NCBI GenBank assembly: GCA_037577475.1
Contig: JBAGJB010000229.1
Coordinates: forward strand, 1 to 64,000
DNA from: Chaunax sp. Z400
Lineage: Eukaryota; Chordata; Actinopteri; Lophiiformes; Chaunacidae
Direction: 5' to 3'
DNA length: 64,000 bases
Part shown: positions 1 through 11,641 of the stretch, piece after piece
Layout of the letters: the number at the start of each line of letters is the position of its first letter
Position numbering within the stretch: position 1 is the first letter of the stretch
Translations under genes and position numbers: made by a program
Notes under the pieces: model-generated
Told to the model about the DNA's origin: nothing
Databases searched by the model: none
The model's input: the letters and a program-made list of their open reading frames with translations, nothing else

Positions 1-394
1 GTTGTGCTAGAGACAGAGTGGAGCATCATTAATACGATGTGAAACAGTTATAACATGGGTAACAATGAAGGCCTTATCTTTTCTTATAAAGTCAACACAT
101 TTAGGCCTTTGTCTAATTATTTCTGTTGATTTGATTGCTCAACTGAATATGAAAGCTGGCGGTAGCCACAGGAAGCTAACCTAAAACGTCCTGCTGCATA
201 TCAACTCCTTATGGACTTGCTTATAAGCAATAAAAAACTTTTCTTTTCTTTTCAATGTTTAGTCTGAATAAAAATACATTTTAAATATTTAAAACTTTGC
301 AAAACTACATATTCAATCTGCATATAAGGGAATACAATGACAAAAAATATAATACCCTTGTATTCAGAACAACAGAGTTATTATCACCACTCAC

Positions 395-498
395 CCGTAT
401 TAAAGACTTTCATAGCTTCCTCTTGTGTTTTGACTTCTTTTTGTATGCAGTTGGCCATACTCTTGAGAGGTTTTAGAACTTCATAGACTTTGGCTTTT
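395..498 (-). pseudogene. KIF23-like fragment L8: exon E6, running off the window
   Basis: E6 encodes KAKVYEVLKPLKSMANC...EEAMKVFNTG, with a CAG acceptor and an ACGG/GTGAGT donor. Positions 1-394 hold the E6-E7 intron. E7 itself would begin just outside the window, since the CTAG acceptor region appears at 1-10. The upstream junction at about 917 is the C-type fusion of the E10-E11 intron to the E5-E6 intron. Confidence 0.8.
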
Positions 499-997
499 CT
501 GACACAAGTTTATGAAGAGACAATTTAACACAATGTGTGGCTTTAGTCAGACAAGCAGCCAAAATCTCCAATGAAAAATGCTTGATGTCAGTGTAAATGT
601 TAAATAAATCCAATCTGTGGCGACAAATACATTCAGGAGTACAGACATATGACCACTGGGTTAGCCCAAGTCCTTCAAGGACGTTACTGGTCTCTACAGC
701 AACAGTAAAACAGGGGAACCAATCCAGGAAGATGACAGCCACCAACATGACTAGCAAGATACACCTATGCTATTTACAGGGCTTTGGATGAATGGGATGG
801 AAATGCAATAATGGCCTATACAACATCAGCTACAGCCAAGGTCCAGGTATTCATTGTACCACAGATAACCTGGTTTAAAACAGGCCTCGTGATTCAGAAA
901 ACATACACTGACACCTGAATCTGAAGGAAATCCATACATGTGGTGGACAGAACCAGTGACAGTGGACTATTGAATTCCAGCAAAATACATGGCTTAC

Positions 998-1902
998 CTT
1001 CGTTTGAGTGTATTGATCAGCGGCTGGGTTTACACACACAATCATTCTGATTTTGCCTTCTCCCTCAAAGTAGCCTTTTAATGTTTTCGTGAGGGTACAG
1101 TCCCTGAATGGAACAATCTGCAAGGAAATACTGGAATGTTAGCAATGATAAAAAAGAATATTTACAATATTAGTATACTCTACATAAAACAGATGAACAG
1201 CTAAATATGATGAACAGACTGTAAAATACCAACCTGCTTCTTGTTTCCATTCACTTGGTTCTAACGCATGGTTCTAATACAGTTGTTCAGTCCCAACAGG
1301 TCCTTGTTAATACAACCTGTAAATGAGACATGAGTAGAGACGTTCTGCTTATGAACAAACTGAACCATCCATGAAGATGACAGCCACCAACATGACTAGC
1401 AAGATACACCTATGCTATTTACAGGGCTTTGGATGAATGGGATGGAAATGCACTAATGGCCTATACAACATCAGCTACAGCCAAGGTCCAAGTATTCATT
1501 GCACCACAGATAACCTGGTTTAAAACAGGCCTCGTGATTCAGAAAACATACACTGACACCTAATCATGTCTCTTACTCATTTAGAGGTGAAGCGTTCAGG
1601 AGATCGTACATGAAGTTCTTGTAAATCTCAACGTAGGACACAATCACATGGTAACGGTAATGTTCATCCACGAGCTTAACGTCGGTTACCTGATGAAGAT
1701 TGAAAGCATTTTAAAATAATTGTCCCCCCCCTCCAACTCCAACAGTGTACAGTATTTGTTAGAAATCAAGTAGACAAAATATTAATGAAGGTTTTACCTT
1801 GTCTTTGTCCTCAGGTGGTTTGATGCTGTTGAACGCCACTGGCCGTTCACCTGGCCGTGCCACTTTCACCTGTTTGGCAATCTTTGCCAACATCATCACC
1901 CC
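998..1902 (-). pseudogene. KIF23-like fragment L7: short B unit, absent from the opposite arm
   Basis: E11/4 1798-1902, E5 1577-1689, E9 1234-1316 (TAG stop), E10 998-1117. The E5-to-E9 junction is near 1374. This 1117-bp unit has no counterpart between 39878 and 40497 in the right arm, where E10 is followed directly by the C-type junction. The length of the arm-to-arm difference equals the E10-to-E10 spacing. Unequal exchange between E10 copies explains it. Confidence 0.87.
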
Positions 1903-2114
1903 CTGTAACACATACAGTGGAGAACTATAAGAAATACACTTTTCCTCATGACCTTAAAGCCACAGAAGGGATCCAAATTCAAAAACTGATGATTTGAAAC
2001 TCAGCTTTGAACTGGCTTTCAAAGTGTCAACAGTAATCTGAAGGAAATCCATACATGTGGTGGACAGAACCAGTGACAGTGGACTATTGAATTCCAGCAA
2101 AATACATGGCCTAC

Positions 2115-2234
2115 CTTCGTTTGAGTGTATTGACCAGCGGCTGGGTTTACACACACAATCATTCTGATTTTGCCTTCTCCCTCAAAGTAGCCTTTTAATG
2201 TTTTCGTGAGGGTACAGTCCCTGAATGGAACAAT
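2115..2234 (-). pseudogene. KIF23-like exon E10 beyond the Gypsy insertion (end of A unit L6)
   Basis: A 40-codon exon encoding VPFRDCTLTKTLKG then EGEGKIRMIVCVNP, with a TTGCAG acceptor and an AAG/GTAGGC donor. It belongs with the exons at 7923-9688, split from them by the retrotransposon. Identity with the right arm (39878-39997) continues up to this exon. Downstream the arms differ by one B unit. Confidence 0.85.
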
Positions 2235-2374
2235 CTGCAAGGAAATACTGGAATGTTAGCAGTGATAAAAAAGAATATTTACAATATTACTATACTCTAC
2301 TTTGTCACAGCCAATGTGAAGTATTTCTGACAATCACTAGATCCCCAAAATTAGGGTTGTAAGGTCAGGAGACC

Positions 2375-5300
2375 TTAAGGCAAAGCGGCACGAGATAAGG
2401 CATCAGCAACAAGATTGGCAGTGCCCCTAATATGTTGTATATCCAACTCATAAGGCTGCAAGAATAAAGCCCATCTCATCAACCGTTGATTTGGGTTTTG
2501 CAGTGACCGCAGAAACGTCAACGGATTGTGATCTGTAAACACAACAAGGGGAACGCCCGACCCAACATAAACATCAAAATGTTGGAGGGCCCAAACAAGT
2601 GCAAGAGCCTCTTTCTCTATCACAGAGTAGTGCAACTGATAAGACTTAAACTTTTTGGAGAAGTAGCTTACAGGTCTCATTACCCCATCCGCATTGCCTT
2701 GCATCAAAACCGCACCAGCCCCAACATTGCTGGCATCAACTTGAAGCTGAAATGGCTGTCCTAATCGAGGAGCAGCAAGTACTGGTGCTGAGCACAACAT
2801 TGTCTTAGCCTTGTCAAATGCTTCCTGGCAATCAGGAGACCAACTGAACTTTACCTCAGCCTTCAGCAAGTTGGTAAGTGGAGCTACAACAGAGGCAAAA
2901 TTAGCACAAAAACTGCGGTAGTAGCCAGCCATACCAAGGAAACGCATTAGCTCCTTTTTGTTTAAGGGTATAGGATAGGCCTTAATGGCTGTTACCTTGG
3001 CATCCACTGGCCGCACTTCACCTTGCCCCACCACTTTTCCCAGATACGTAACGGAAGCTCTAGCAAACTCGCACTTTGCGAGGTTGACTGTTAAACGGGC
3101 CCAAACCAACCTCTCAAACAACGCCTTTATCCGGTTTAGGTGTTCCTCCCACGAGTCACTATAAATGACAACATCATCTAGATATACTGCACAACCCTGT
3201 AACCCAGAAACAACTTTATTCATGAGTCTCTGGAACGTTGCAGGTGCATTACGCCACCCCAACGGCATAACAGTATAACTATAGAGACCAGAGGGAGTAA
3301 TGAACGAGCAAATCTCTTGTGCCCTTTCAGAAAGAGGAACTTGCCAGTACCCTTTCAAGAGGTCAAACTTACTAACATATTGTGCCGCCCCCACCTGATC
3401 CACACAATCTTCCATCCTAGGCAGTGGGTAGGAGTCTGGTTTTGTGACGGCGTTAACCTTGCGAAAATCTGTACAAGGCCTGAAAGACGCATCTGTCTTT
3501 TTAACCAATAAACATGGAGAAGCCCAAGCTGAGGAGGATGGCACAGCCAAACCGTTATCTAACATGTAAGTAACTTCAGACTGTAATACTTCTTGTTTCT
3601 CCAGAGGCATCCGATAAAAACGTTGTTTAATGGGCTGAGCCTCACCAACATCAATATCATGTTGAATCAAGCCCGTGCAAGATGGAGTATCTGAAAACAA
3701 AGATGAATAATGGTCAATGATGTCACTCAACTCCTCACTCTGAGACTCATCCAAGTGACCCAACAACTCATGCCTATTACTCAGAAGTTCTGAGTTCTTA
3801 AGCCGAGGTTGCAACACTCCACTGCCCATTACCACTTCCTCCTCCTCCAAAGCTGCCAACCCCAAAGAAGGCTTTGGATCAACACAACTAAGAAGTATGG
3901 GATTACCACATGCCCCAGACTCCGTTGTATCAGGGACACGGACATGATATGGTTTCATTAAGTTTACATGACAGATTTTGGTTGCCTTCCTTTTATTTGG
4001 CACAGAAACCAAGTAGTTGAGCTCTGAAACTTGACGTAACACACTGCAAGGACCAAAAAATTTAGCTTGAAAAGGAGACTCAACCACTGGCAACAACACC
4101 AAAACCTGATCACCAGGACCATACTTGTGTTGTTCAACCTTGCGGTCATACAGTCTTTTCATTTTTTTCTGAGCAAGCCCCAAGTTTTCTTTAGCCAATT
4201 GTCCTGCCTCATACAGTCTCTGTTTAAATCCATTAACATAGTCTAACAGACTTTGCTGAGGTTTGGAGGACTCCCAATTATCCTTCACAATGGCTAGTGG
4301 GCCACGCACAGTGTGCCCAAACACAAGATCATTGGGGCTGAAACCAGTGCTTTCTTGTACAACTTCCCTAGCTGCTAATAAAAGCCAAGGCAATCCCTCC
4401 TCCCAGTCGGCTTTTAGTTCAGTACAATAAGCACGCATGAGAGATTTCAAGTGCTGGTGAAATCGCTCTAGTGCACCTTGACTCTGAGGATGATAAGCTG
4501 AAGACTTAAAATGTTTAATCTGGAGCTGATTAAGAACCTGCTTAAATAGCCGTGATGTAAAGTTGGAACCCTGATCACTCTGAATTATTTTGGGGACCCC
4601 AAACACAGAGATGAACTGACTTAGCGCCTTAACCACCAATCTGGCAGAAATTGCACGCAGAGGATATGCAGCTGGATATCTAGTTGAATGACACATTATC
4701 GTTAGCAGATAGTGACAGCCCGACTTTGAACGAGGCAGTGGACCAACACAATCAATTATGAGGTGTTCAAATGGTTGAGTTACTGCTGGTATGGGTTGCA
4801 ACGGTGCAGGTGTAATAGTTTGGTTTGGTTTCCCTGTTAATTGGCAGACGTGACAGGTCTTAATGTATGCAGAAACGTCCTTTTTTAACAGTGGCCAAAA
4901 AAAATGACGCAGAATACGATCATAAGTTTTCCTTACACCCATATGACCAGCTGTACCGTCATGGGCCGTTGCAAGCACAGACTGTCGGTACTTAACAGGC
5001 AAAACCACCTGCTCCACAAACCCACAAACCACATTTTCCCCAGAAGGGACCCACCTCCTCATTAACAACTCATCTTGCAAAAAATATATTGGAGACTCCT
5101 TCTCCACATCAGACATTTTCACTACACAATCAAGCAGGTGTTTCAAAGAGGAATCCAACTTTTGAGCCTCTACCAGCTCCTGATGGGGCACAGACAAGAG
5201 GTCAGCAGGTAAATGCAAAGCAAATTTGACAGTACCTTGCTGTGCTCCAGTTTTTTCTTCACTAGCAGTCATAGACCGTGTTACTGCACAAACTGAAGAT

Positions 5301-6958
5301 ACTGGCTGTTCTGGTACGTCCTCCACCTGATGATTTACATCAGACACTACCGACAGTTCCCCTAGTTGCTCAGCAGGCACTACTATGTCAGGCCATATGC
5401 GTGCTCCAGCTAAATCATTGCCCAAGATTACATCAACCCCCTCGACAGGCAACTCTGGACGCACACCGACCTTCACATCTCCCTGTACCAAGTTGCAGGA
5501 CAAACACATCTCATGCACAGGAACAAAAACTGTCGTTAAACCTACTCCTCGAACAGGGATACAACTTCCTGTGTCTGTTTGTGGAGAAAAGGGCAAGACT
5601 GACTCACGTACAAGGGTATCCAAGGCACCACAATCTCTCAGTATTTTAACAGGAACTTTTTCATCACTGCCCACTAGAGACACAAACCCATCAGAAATGA
5701 ATGGTGCATAGCCTACTGCAATCTCGGCTGCAGTCAAAGTTTTAGTTTGCATCATTAGTGGAGTCACCAACCTCTTTTTATTGGTAGAGGCAATCGGCAC
5801 CGACAACGCAGAAGATTTAACTGGTGACACATTAAAGCCTCTCTTTGTCTTCAAAGATGGACATTCTTTTTTCCAATGCCCATGTTGATGACAGAAATTA
5901 CAAACTCCATCATTTTTCAAATAAGAGCCTTTGTCCTGAAAGTGAGACTTGTCAACACTAAAATGTGGACCAAAATCAGTTCGATGCTGATCACCAAAAA
6001 TACGTTTATGTGTCAATACATACTCATCTGCAAGGACAGCAGCATCAGTCGGAGTCTTTGCTTTACGCTCATTAATGTACATGGCAATGTAAGTGGGTAC
6101 TGATTGTTTAAATTGCTCAAGAACAACCAAATTGCACAGTTCTTCAAATGAGTTTACATTGGATGCAGAACACCAACGACTGAACTGCAGACCCAAATCC
6201 CCAGCAAATTCTACATGTGTTTGCTCATAAGATTTTCTCCAGTTCCTGAAACGCTGTCTGTAAGCCTCTGGAACTAATTCATAAGCTGTTAGGACTGCTG
6301 CTTTTACTTTCTTATAGTCCTTACAGTCTTCTGATGATAACGCCGCATACGCCTCCTGGGCTTTACCTGTAAAAATGCATTGCAACATCAAGGTGCGATC
6401 TTGATCAGGCCAATTTCCAGAGTTTGCCAGTCGCTCAAACATACAAAAGAATGTTTCCGGGTCTTTGTCGTTAAACTTTGGCAACAACTTCAAATTATTG
6501 GCAATGTCAAATCGAGCAGTAGATATACCAACAACTGCAGACTGCTCATCCAACTCACTAAGTGAGATTTTACCTTCTTTCACCAAGTCAAGTTTACATT
6601 GTTCCAATTTCCATCTTTCTTGCTCTGTTTTTTGTTTCATTACTTCCACTTCTAGCTGTCTTTGCTGCATAAATTTTTCATGTTCCATCTGAATAATCAT
6701 TAACTCCCTTTGTTGCTCAAATGTTAAATTTGGCATGGAAGACATAGAGACCTTAGTTACCTGCCTAGGTTTTTCACCTACCAAAATTCCATCTTCCATT
6801 AAATTAGCTTTCAGAATGCTCTTTACAGTTTCCTTCAGACGATTTGTCCCAATTTCAATGTTAAAGTGTTCAGCAATCTTCAATAACTGCTCTTTAGTGC
6901 ACTGTTCAAGCAATGTTTCAGAAGGAGACTGAATGAAACAATCCACAACAGATGCCAT
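2375..6958 (-). CDS. Gag-Pol polyprotein of Gmr1-like Gypsy element (gag-PR-IN-RT-RNase H), left copy
   Basis: A single uninterrupted 1527-aa ORF. A coiled-coil-like N-terminal gag region is followed by a CCHC zinc knuckle (CNFCHQHGHWKKEC, about residues 352-365) and a protease-like motif about 441, which reads DCGA instead of the usual D-S/T-G. Then come the integrase HHCC zinc domain (about 665-705), the integrase catalytic D, D, E (about 735, 793, 829), reverse transcriptase with YLDDVVIYS (about 1258) and RNase H (about 1405-1480). Integrase ahead of reverse transcriptase is the Ty1/copia-like order that defines the Gmr1 group of Ty3/Gypsy elements, first described in Atlantic cod. This copy has MPLGWRN in RT where the other has MPLGLRN. 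The missing second LTR argues against autonomy. Confidence 0.95.
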   Translation of the reverse strand: MASVVDCFIQSPSETLLEQCTKEQLLKIAEHFNIEIGTNRLKETVKSILKANLMEDGILVGEKPRQVTKVSMSSMPNLTFEQQRELMIIQMEHEKFMQQRQLEVEVMKQKTEQERWKLEQCKLDLVKEGKISLSELDEQSAVVGISTARFDIANNLKLLPKFNDKDPETFFCMFERLANSGNWPDQDRTLMLQCIFTGKAQEAYAALSSEDCKDYKKVKAAVLTAYELVPEAYRQRFRNWRKSYEQTHVEFAGDLGLQFSRWCSASNVNSFEELCNLVVLEQFKQSVPTYIAMYINERKAKTPTDAAVLADEYVLTHKRIFGDQHRTDFGPHFSVDKSHFQDKGSYLKNDGVCNFCHQHGHWKKECPSLKTKRGFNVSPVKSSALSVPIASTNKKRLVTPLMMQTKTLTAAEIAVGYAPFISDGFVSLVGSDEKVPVKILRDCGALDTLVRESVLPFSPQTDTGSCIPVRGVGLTTVFVPVHEMCLSCNLVQGDVKVGVRPELPVEGVDVILGNDLAGARIWPDIVVPAEQLGELSVVSDVNHQVEDVPEQPVSSVCAVTRSMTASEEKTGAQQGTVKFALHLPADLLSVPHQELVEAQKLDSSLKHLLDCVVKMSDVEKESPIYFLQDELLMRRWVPSGENVVCGFVEQVVLPVKYRQSVLATAHDGTAGHMGVRKTYDRILRHFFWPLLKKDVSAYIKTCHVCQLTGKPNQTITPAPLQPIPAVTQPFEHLIIDCVGPLPRSKSGCHYLLTIMCHSTRYPAAYPLRAISARLVVKALSQFISVFGVPKIIQSDQGSNFTSRLFKQVLNQLQIKHFKSSAYHPQSQGALERFHQHLKSLMRAYCTELKADWEEGLPWLLLAAREVVQESTGFSPNDLVFGHTVRGPLAIVKDNWESSKPQQSLLDYVNGFKQRLYEAGQLAKENLGLAQKKMKRLYDRKVEQHKYGPGDQVLVLLPVVESPFQAKFFGPCSVLRQVSELNYLVSVPNKRKATKICHVNLMKPYHVRVPDTTESGACGNPILLSCVDPKPSLGLAALEEEEVVMGSGVLQPRLKNSELLSNRHELLGHLDESQSEELSDIIDHYSSLFSDTPSCTGLIQHDIDVGEAQPIKQRFYRMPLEKQEVLQSEVTYMLDNGLAVPSSSAWASPCLLVKKTDASFRPCTDFRKVNAVTKPDSYPLPRMEDCVDQVGAAQYVSKFDLLKGYWQVPLSERAQEICSFITPSGLYSYTVMPLGWRNAPATFQRLMNKVVSGLQGCAVYLDDVVIYSDSWEEHLNRIKALFERLVWARLTVNLAKCEFARASVTYLGKVVGQGEVRPVDAKVTAIKAYPIPLNKKELMRFLGMAGYYRSFCANFASVVAPLTNLLKAEVKFSWSPDCQEAFDKAKTMLCSAPVLAAPRLGQPFQLQVDASNVGAGAVLMQGNADGVMRPVSYFSKKFKSYQLHYSVIEKEALALVWALQHFDVYVGSGVPLVVFTDHNPLTFLRSLQNPNQRLMRWALFLQPYELDIQHIRGTANLVADALSRAALP

Positions 6959-7548
6959 ACTTAGTTAGAAGATGTTCCAACTGTCAATATCCATTGCAAA
7001 CAAAAAAAAGACTTTACCTATAACCAACCTAATCACAGGTGGCAAAACACACTGGAGTCTCTCCCCCCTAAACTAACTAATGTACCTATCTAACTGACTA
7101 AATACACTCAACCCTAGTCTTCGTGCAGTTACGGGTGAGGGGTATTTACTCACTGTAAACCAGCGGGGCTGGAAAGCACCTGCTATGCAGCCACTCCCAG
7201 GAACCCACGGACGTGATCCCGAGCATATAGCTCTACTCACTTTCACCACCACACTAAAGCAGTTAAGTTGCAACCAGCTCTCTAATAGAACTTATTGCTA
7301 AGCCTACCAGGAGAAACTCCAATAAAACAAAGCCACCTATAGTTAGGTTAGCACCTACCAAACAAACAATTGCCCTACAAACCCAGTAGACCAACAAAGG
7401 AACTAGACCAAAGCTCTCTATAATCCTAACATCATGTGTGACACTCTCCAACAACTTATTTTTGCTAAAGTCAGCCTACTTAGTGACAAACTGTTCTTTA
7501 GCAGCTTACAAAATACCAAATCACAACCTTTGGACGAGCCCCCAACTT

Positions 7549-7870
7549 TGTCACAGCCCGGCTCCAGGGAAGGACAAAGAGGAGAGGACAACACATGACT
7601 TTCAACTAATAGTTTATTTAGCAGAAAATAATTAACCAAAGACAATCTAAATGTGTGTAGATCAATGATAGCATGGACAAAGCATATGAACACAAAAGAA
7701 ATCTACCAAACAAACCCGAGGTCCATGTGCCCCTAGAGAGAGAGAGAAACCTGCTGAAACCACCAGCTTATCTAGCTGAGGAGCAGCAGGTACAGGTGAA
7801 ATCAATTCCCTTCCTGTTTCCCTCCTAACAGGAAGGGCAGCCCAAATAGGAAGACAAGAGGGTTGTCACA
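7549..7870 (-). repeat. Single LTR of the left Gypsy copy
   Basis: A 322-bp segment with TG...CA ends. It has a polyadenylation AATAAA near its 3' part and is followed after 4 nt by the tRNA-Pro-type primer site. It mirrors 34242-34563. No matching LTR occurs downstream of the ORF. Confidence 0.75.
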
Positions 7871-7922
7871 CCATAAAACAGATGAACAGCTAAATATGAT
7901 GAACAGACTGTAAAATACCAAC

Positions 7923-9688
7923 CTGCTTCTTGTGTCCATTCACTTGGTTCTAACGCATGGTTGTAATACAGTTGTTCAGTCCCAACAGGTCCTTGTTAAT
8001 ACAACCTGTAAATGAGACATGAGTAGAGACGTTCTGCTTATAAACAAACTGAAAACGGATACACAGAAATGTCTCCGGTTGACTTAAGAGAGAAAGAAAC
8101 CCACTGACCTGCTTCAAGGGCTTGCTTTCCCACTGCATTGGCTTTTTTCACATTCTCAACTCCTGCCAGGTCAACCAGACAGAGCTGGCTCACATCCACC
8201 TTCTTATTGTGCTGCAAAAATAAAATATCACACTGTTAGTATCACTCAACAGCCACTGTCATTCTTTGAATAAACATTTCACCATAAAGAATGAACAATG
8301 TGTTGCAATATGTCACACTACAGGTGAACGTCACCTGAGGATGTAGAGATTCACGGAGCAGCTTCACAGTGAACAAAGCGTGGGAGCGACTGGAAGTCTT
8401 GTTGAGATCATGCTTCTCTGTCCTCCTTTCTTGTTGTGCTAGAGACAGAGTGGAGCATCATTAATACGATGTGAAACAGTTATAACATGGGTAACAATGA
8501 AGGCCTTATCTTTTCTTATAAAGTCAACACATTTAGGCCTTTGTCTAATTATTTCTGTTGATTTGATTGCTCAACTGAATATGAAAGCTGGCGGTAGCCA
8601 CAGGAAGCTAACCTAAAACGTCCTGCTGCATATCAACTCCTTATGGACTTGCTTATAAGCAATAAAAAACTTTTCTTTTCTTTTCAATGTTTAGTCTGAA
8701 TAAAAATACATTTTAAATATTTAAAACTTTGCAAAACTACATATTCAATCTGCATATAAGGGAATACAATGACAAAAAATATAATACCCTTGTATTCAGA
8801 ACAACAGAGTTATTATCACCACTCACCCGTATCAAAGACTTTCATAGCTTCCTCTTGTGTTTTGACTTCTTTTTGTATGCAGTTGGCCATACTCTTGAGA
8901 GGTTTTAGAACTTCATAGACTTTGGCTTTTCTGAAACAAGTTTATGAAGAGACAATTTAACACAATGTGTGGCTTTAGTCAGACAAGCAGCCAAAATCTC
9001 CAATGAAAAATGCTTGATGTCAGTGTAAATGTTAAATAAATCCAATCTGTGGCGACAAATACATTCAGGAGTACAGACATATGACCACTGGGTTTGCCCA
9101 AGTCCTTCAAGGACGTTACTGGTCTCTACAGCAACAGTAAAAGTGGGGAACCAATCCATGAAGATGACAGCCACCAACATGACTAGCAAGATACACCTAT
9201 GCTATTTACAGGGCTTTGGATGAATGGGATGGAAATGCACTAATGGCCTATACAACATCAGCTACAGCCAAGGTCCAAGTATTCAATGCACCACAGATAA
9301 CCTGGTTTAAAACAGGCCTCGTGATTCAGAAAACATACACTGACACCTAATCATGTCTCTTACTCATTTAGAGGTGAAGCGTTCAGGAGATCGTACATGA
9401 AGTTCTTGTAAATCTCAACGTAGGACACAATCACATGGTAACGGTAATGTTCATCCACGAGCTTAACGTCGGTTACCTGATGAAGATTGAAAGCATTTTA
9501 AAATAATTGTCCCCCCCTCCAACTCCAACAGTGTACAGTATTTGTTAGAAATCAAGTAGACAAAATATTAATGAAGGTTTTACCTTGTCTTTGTCCTCAG
9601 GTGGTTTGATGCTGTTGAACGCCACTGGCCGTTCACCTGGCCGTGCAACTTTCACCTGTTTGGCAATCTTTGCGAACATCATCACCCC
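7923..9688 (-). pseudogene. KIF23-like fragment L6: full A unit (E11/4, E5-E9; E10 lies beyond the Gypsy insertion)
   Basis: E11/4 9584-9688, E5 9363-9475, E6 8827-8930, E7 8335-8438, E8 8109-8211, E9 7923-8005 (TTMR then TAG). This is the only unit type with an uninterrupted E5-E9 run. The following E10 (2115-2234) is separated from E9 by the 5.57-kb Gypsy element inserted in the E9-E10 intron. Without the insertion the unit would be about 2.2 kb. Its mirror is 32424-34189. The P-loop is missing because E4 is represented only by its last codons in the fused exon. Confidence 0.88.
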
Positions 9689-9900
9689 CTGTAACACATA
9701 CAGTGGAGAACTATAAGAAATACACTTTTCCTCATGACCTTAAAGCCACAGAAGGGATCCAAATTCAAAAACTGATGATTTGAAACTCAGCTTTGAACTG
9801 GCTTTCAAAGTGTCAACAGTAATCTGAAGGAAATCCATACATGTGGTGGACAGAACCAGTGACAGTGGACTATTGAATTCCAGCAAAATACATGGCCTAC

Positions 9901-11142
9901 CTTCGTTTGAGTGTATTGACCAGCGGCTGGGTTTACACACACAATCATTCTGATTTTGCCTTCTCCCTCAAAATAGCCTTTTAACGTTTTCGTGAGGGTA
10001 CAGTCCCTGAATGGAACAATCTGCAAGGAAATACTGGAATGTTAGCAGTGATAAAAAAGAATATTTACAATATTACTATACTCTACAAAAAACAGATGAA
10101 CAGCTAAATATGATGAACACTGTAAAATACCAACCTGCTTCTTGTTTCCATTCACTTGGTTCTAACGCATGGTTCTAATACAGTTGTTCAGTCCCAACAG
10201 GTCCTTGTTAATACAACCTGTAAATGAGACATGAGTAGAGACGTTCTGCTTATGAACAAACTGAAAACGGATACAAAGAAATGTCTCCGGTTGACTTAAG
10301 AGAGAAAGAAACCCACTGACCTGCTTCAAGGGCTCGCTTTCCCACTGCATTGGCTTTTTTCACATTCTCAACTCCTGCCAGGTCAACCAGACAGAGCTGG
10401 CTCACATCCACCTTCTTATTGTGCTGCAAAAATAAAATATCACACTGTTAGTATCACTCAACAGCCACTGTCATTCTTTGAATAAACATTTCACCATAAA
10501 GAACGAACAATGTGTTGCAATATGTCACACTACAGGTGAACGTCACCTGAGGATGTAGAGATTCACGGAGCAGCTTCACAGTGAACAAAGCGTGGGAGCG
10601 ACTGGAAGTCTTGTTGAGATCATGCTTCTCTGTCCTCCTTTCTTGTTGTGCTAGAGACAGAGTGGAGCATCATTAATACGATGTGAAACAGTTATAACAT
10701 GGGTAACAATGAAGGCCTTATCTTTTCTTATAAAGTCAACACATTTAGGCCTTTGTCTAATTATTTCTGTTGATTTGATTGCTCAACTGAATATGAAAGC
10801 TGGCGGTAGCCACAGGAAGCTAACCTAAAACGTCCTGCTGCATATCAACTCCTTATGGACTTGCTTATAAGCAATAAAAAACTTTTCTTTTCTTTTCAAT
10901 GTTTAGTCTGAATAAAAATACATTTTAAATATTTAAAACTTTGCAAAACTACATATTCAATCTGCATATAAGGGAATACAATGACAAAAAATATAATACC
11001 CTTGTATTCAGAACAACAGAGTTATTATCACCACTCACCCGTATTAAAGACTTTCATAGCTTCCTCTTGTGTTTTGACTTCTTTTTGTATGCAGTTGGCC
11101 ATACTCTTGAGAGGTTTTAGAACTTCATAGACTTTGGCTTTC
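9901..11142 (-). pseudogene. KIF23-like fragment L5: C unit (E6-E10)
   Basis: E6 11039-11142, E7 10547-10650, E8 10321-10423, E9 10135-10217 (TAG stop after MR), E10 9901-10020. The upstream junction removing E11/4 and E5 lies at about 11560. Its mirror is 30970-32211. The stop in E9 truncates any protein before E10. Confidence 0.87.
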
Positions 11143-11641
11143 CTGAAACAAGTTTATGAAGAGACAATTTAACACAATGTGTGGCTTTAGTCAGACAAGC
11201 AGCCAAAATCTCCAATGAAAAATGCTTGATGTCAGTGTAAATGTTAAATAAATCCAATCTGTGGCGACAAATACATTCAGGAGTACAGACATATGACCAC
11301 TGGGTTAGCCCAAGTCCTTCAAGGACGTTACTGGTCTCTACAGCAACAGTAAAAGTGGGGAACCAATCCATGAAGATGACAGCCACCAACATGACTAGCA
11401 AGATACACCTATGCTATTTACAGGGCTTTGGATGAATGGGATGGAAATGCACTAATGGCCTATACAACATCAGCTACAGCCAAGGTCCAGGTATTCATTG
11501 TACCACAGATAACCTGGTTTCAAACAGGCCTCGTGATTCACAAAACATACACTGACACCTGAATCTGAAGGAAATCCATACATGTGTTGGACAGAACCAG
11601 TGACAGTGGACTATTGAATTCCAGCAAAATACATGGCTTAC

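Larger units (their letters stand above)
2300..7872 (-). mobile_element. Gmr1-like Gypsy (Ty3) retrotransposon, left copy
   Basis: This element interrupts the kinesin E9-E10 intron. In coding direction it has one LTR (7549-7870, begins TGTGACAACC, ends GCTGTGACA, AATAAA inside), then a 13-nt primer-binding match TGGGGGCTCGTCC (7532-7544; complementary to the 3' end of tRNA-Pro), about 570 bp of leader, and the polyprotein ORF (2375-6958). No second full LTR is found. The far end keeps only a 14-bp match (GGCTGTGACAAAGT) to the LTR end. Comparison with empty E9-E10 introns shows no target-site duplication beyond 1 bp. The copy is the mirror image of 34241-39812. Confidence 0.92.
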
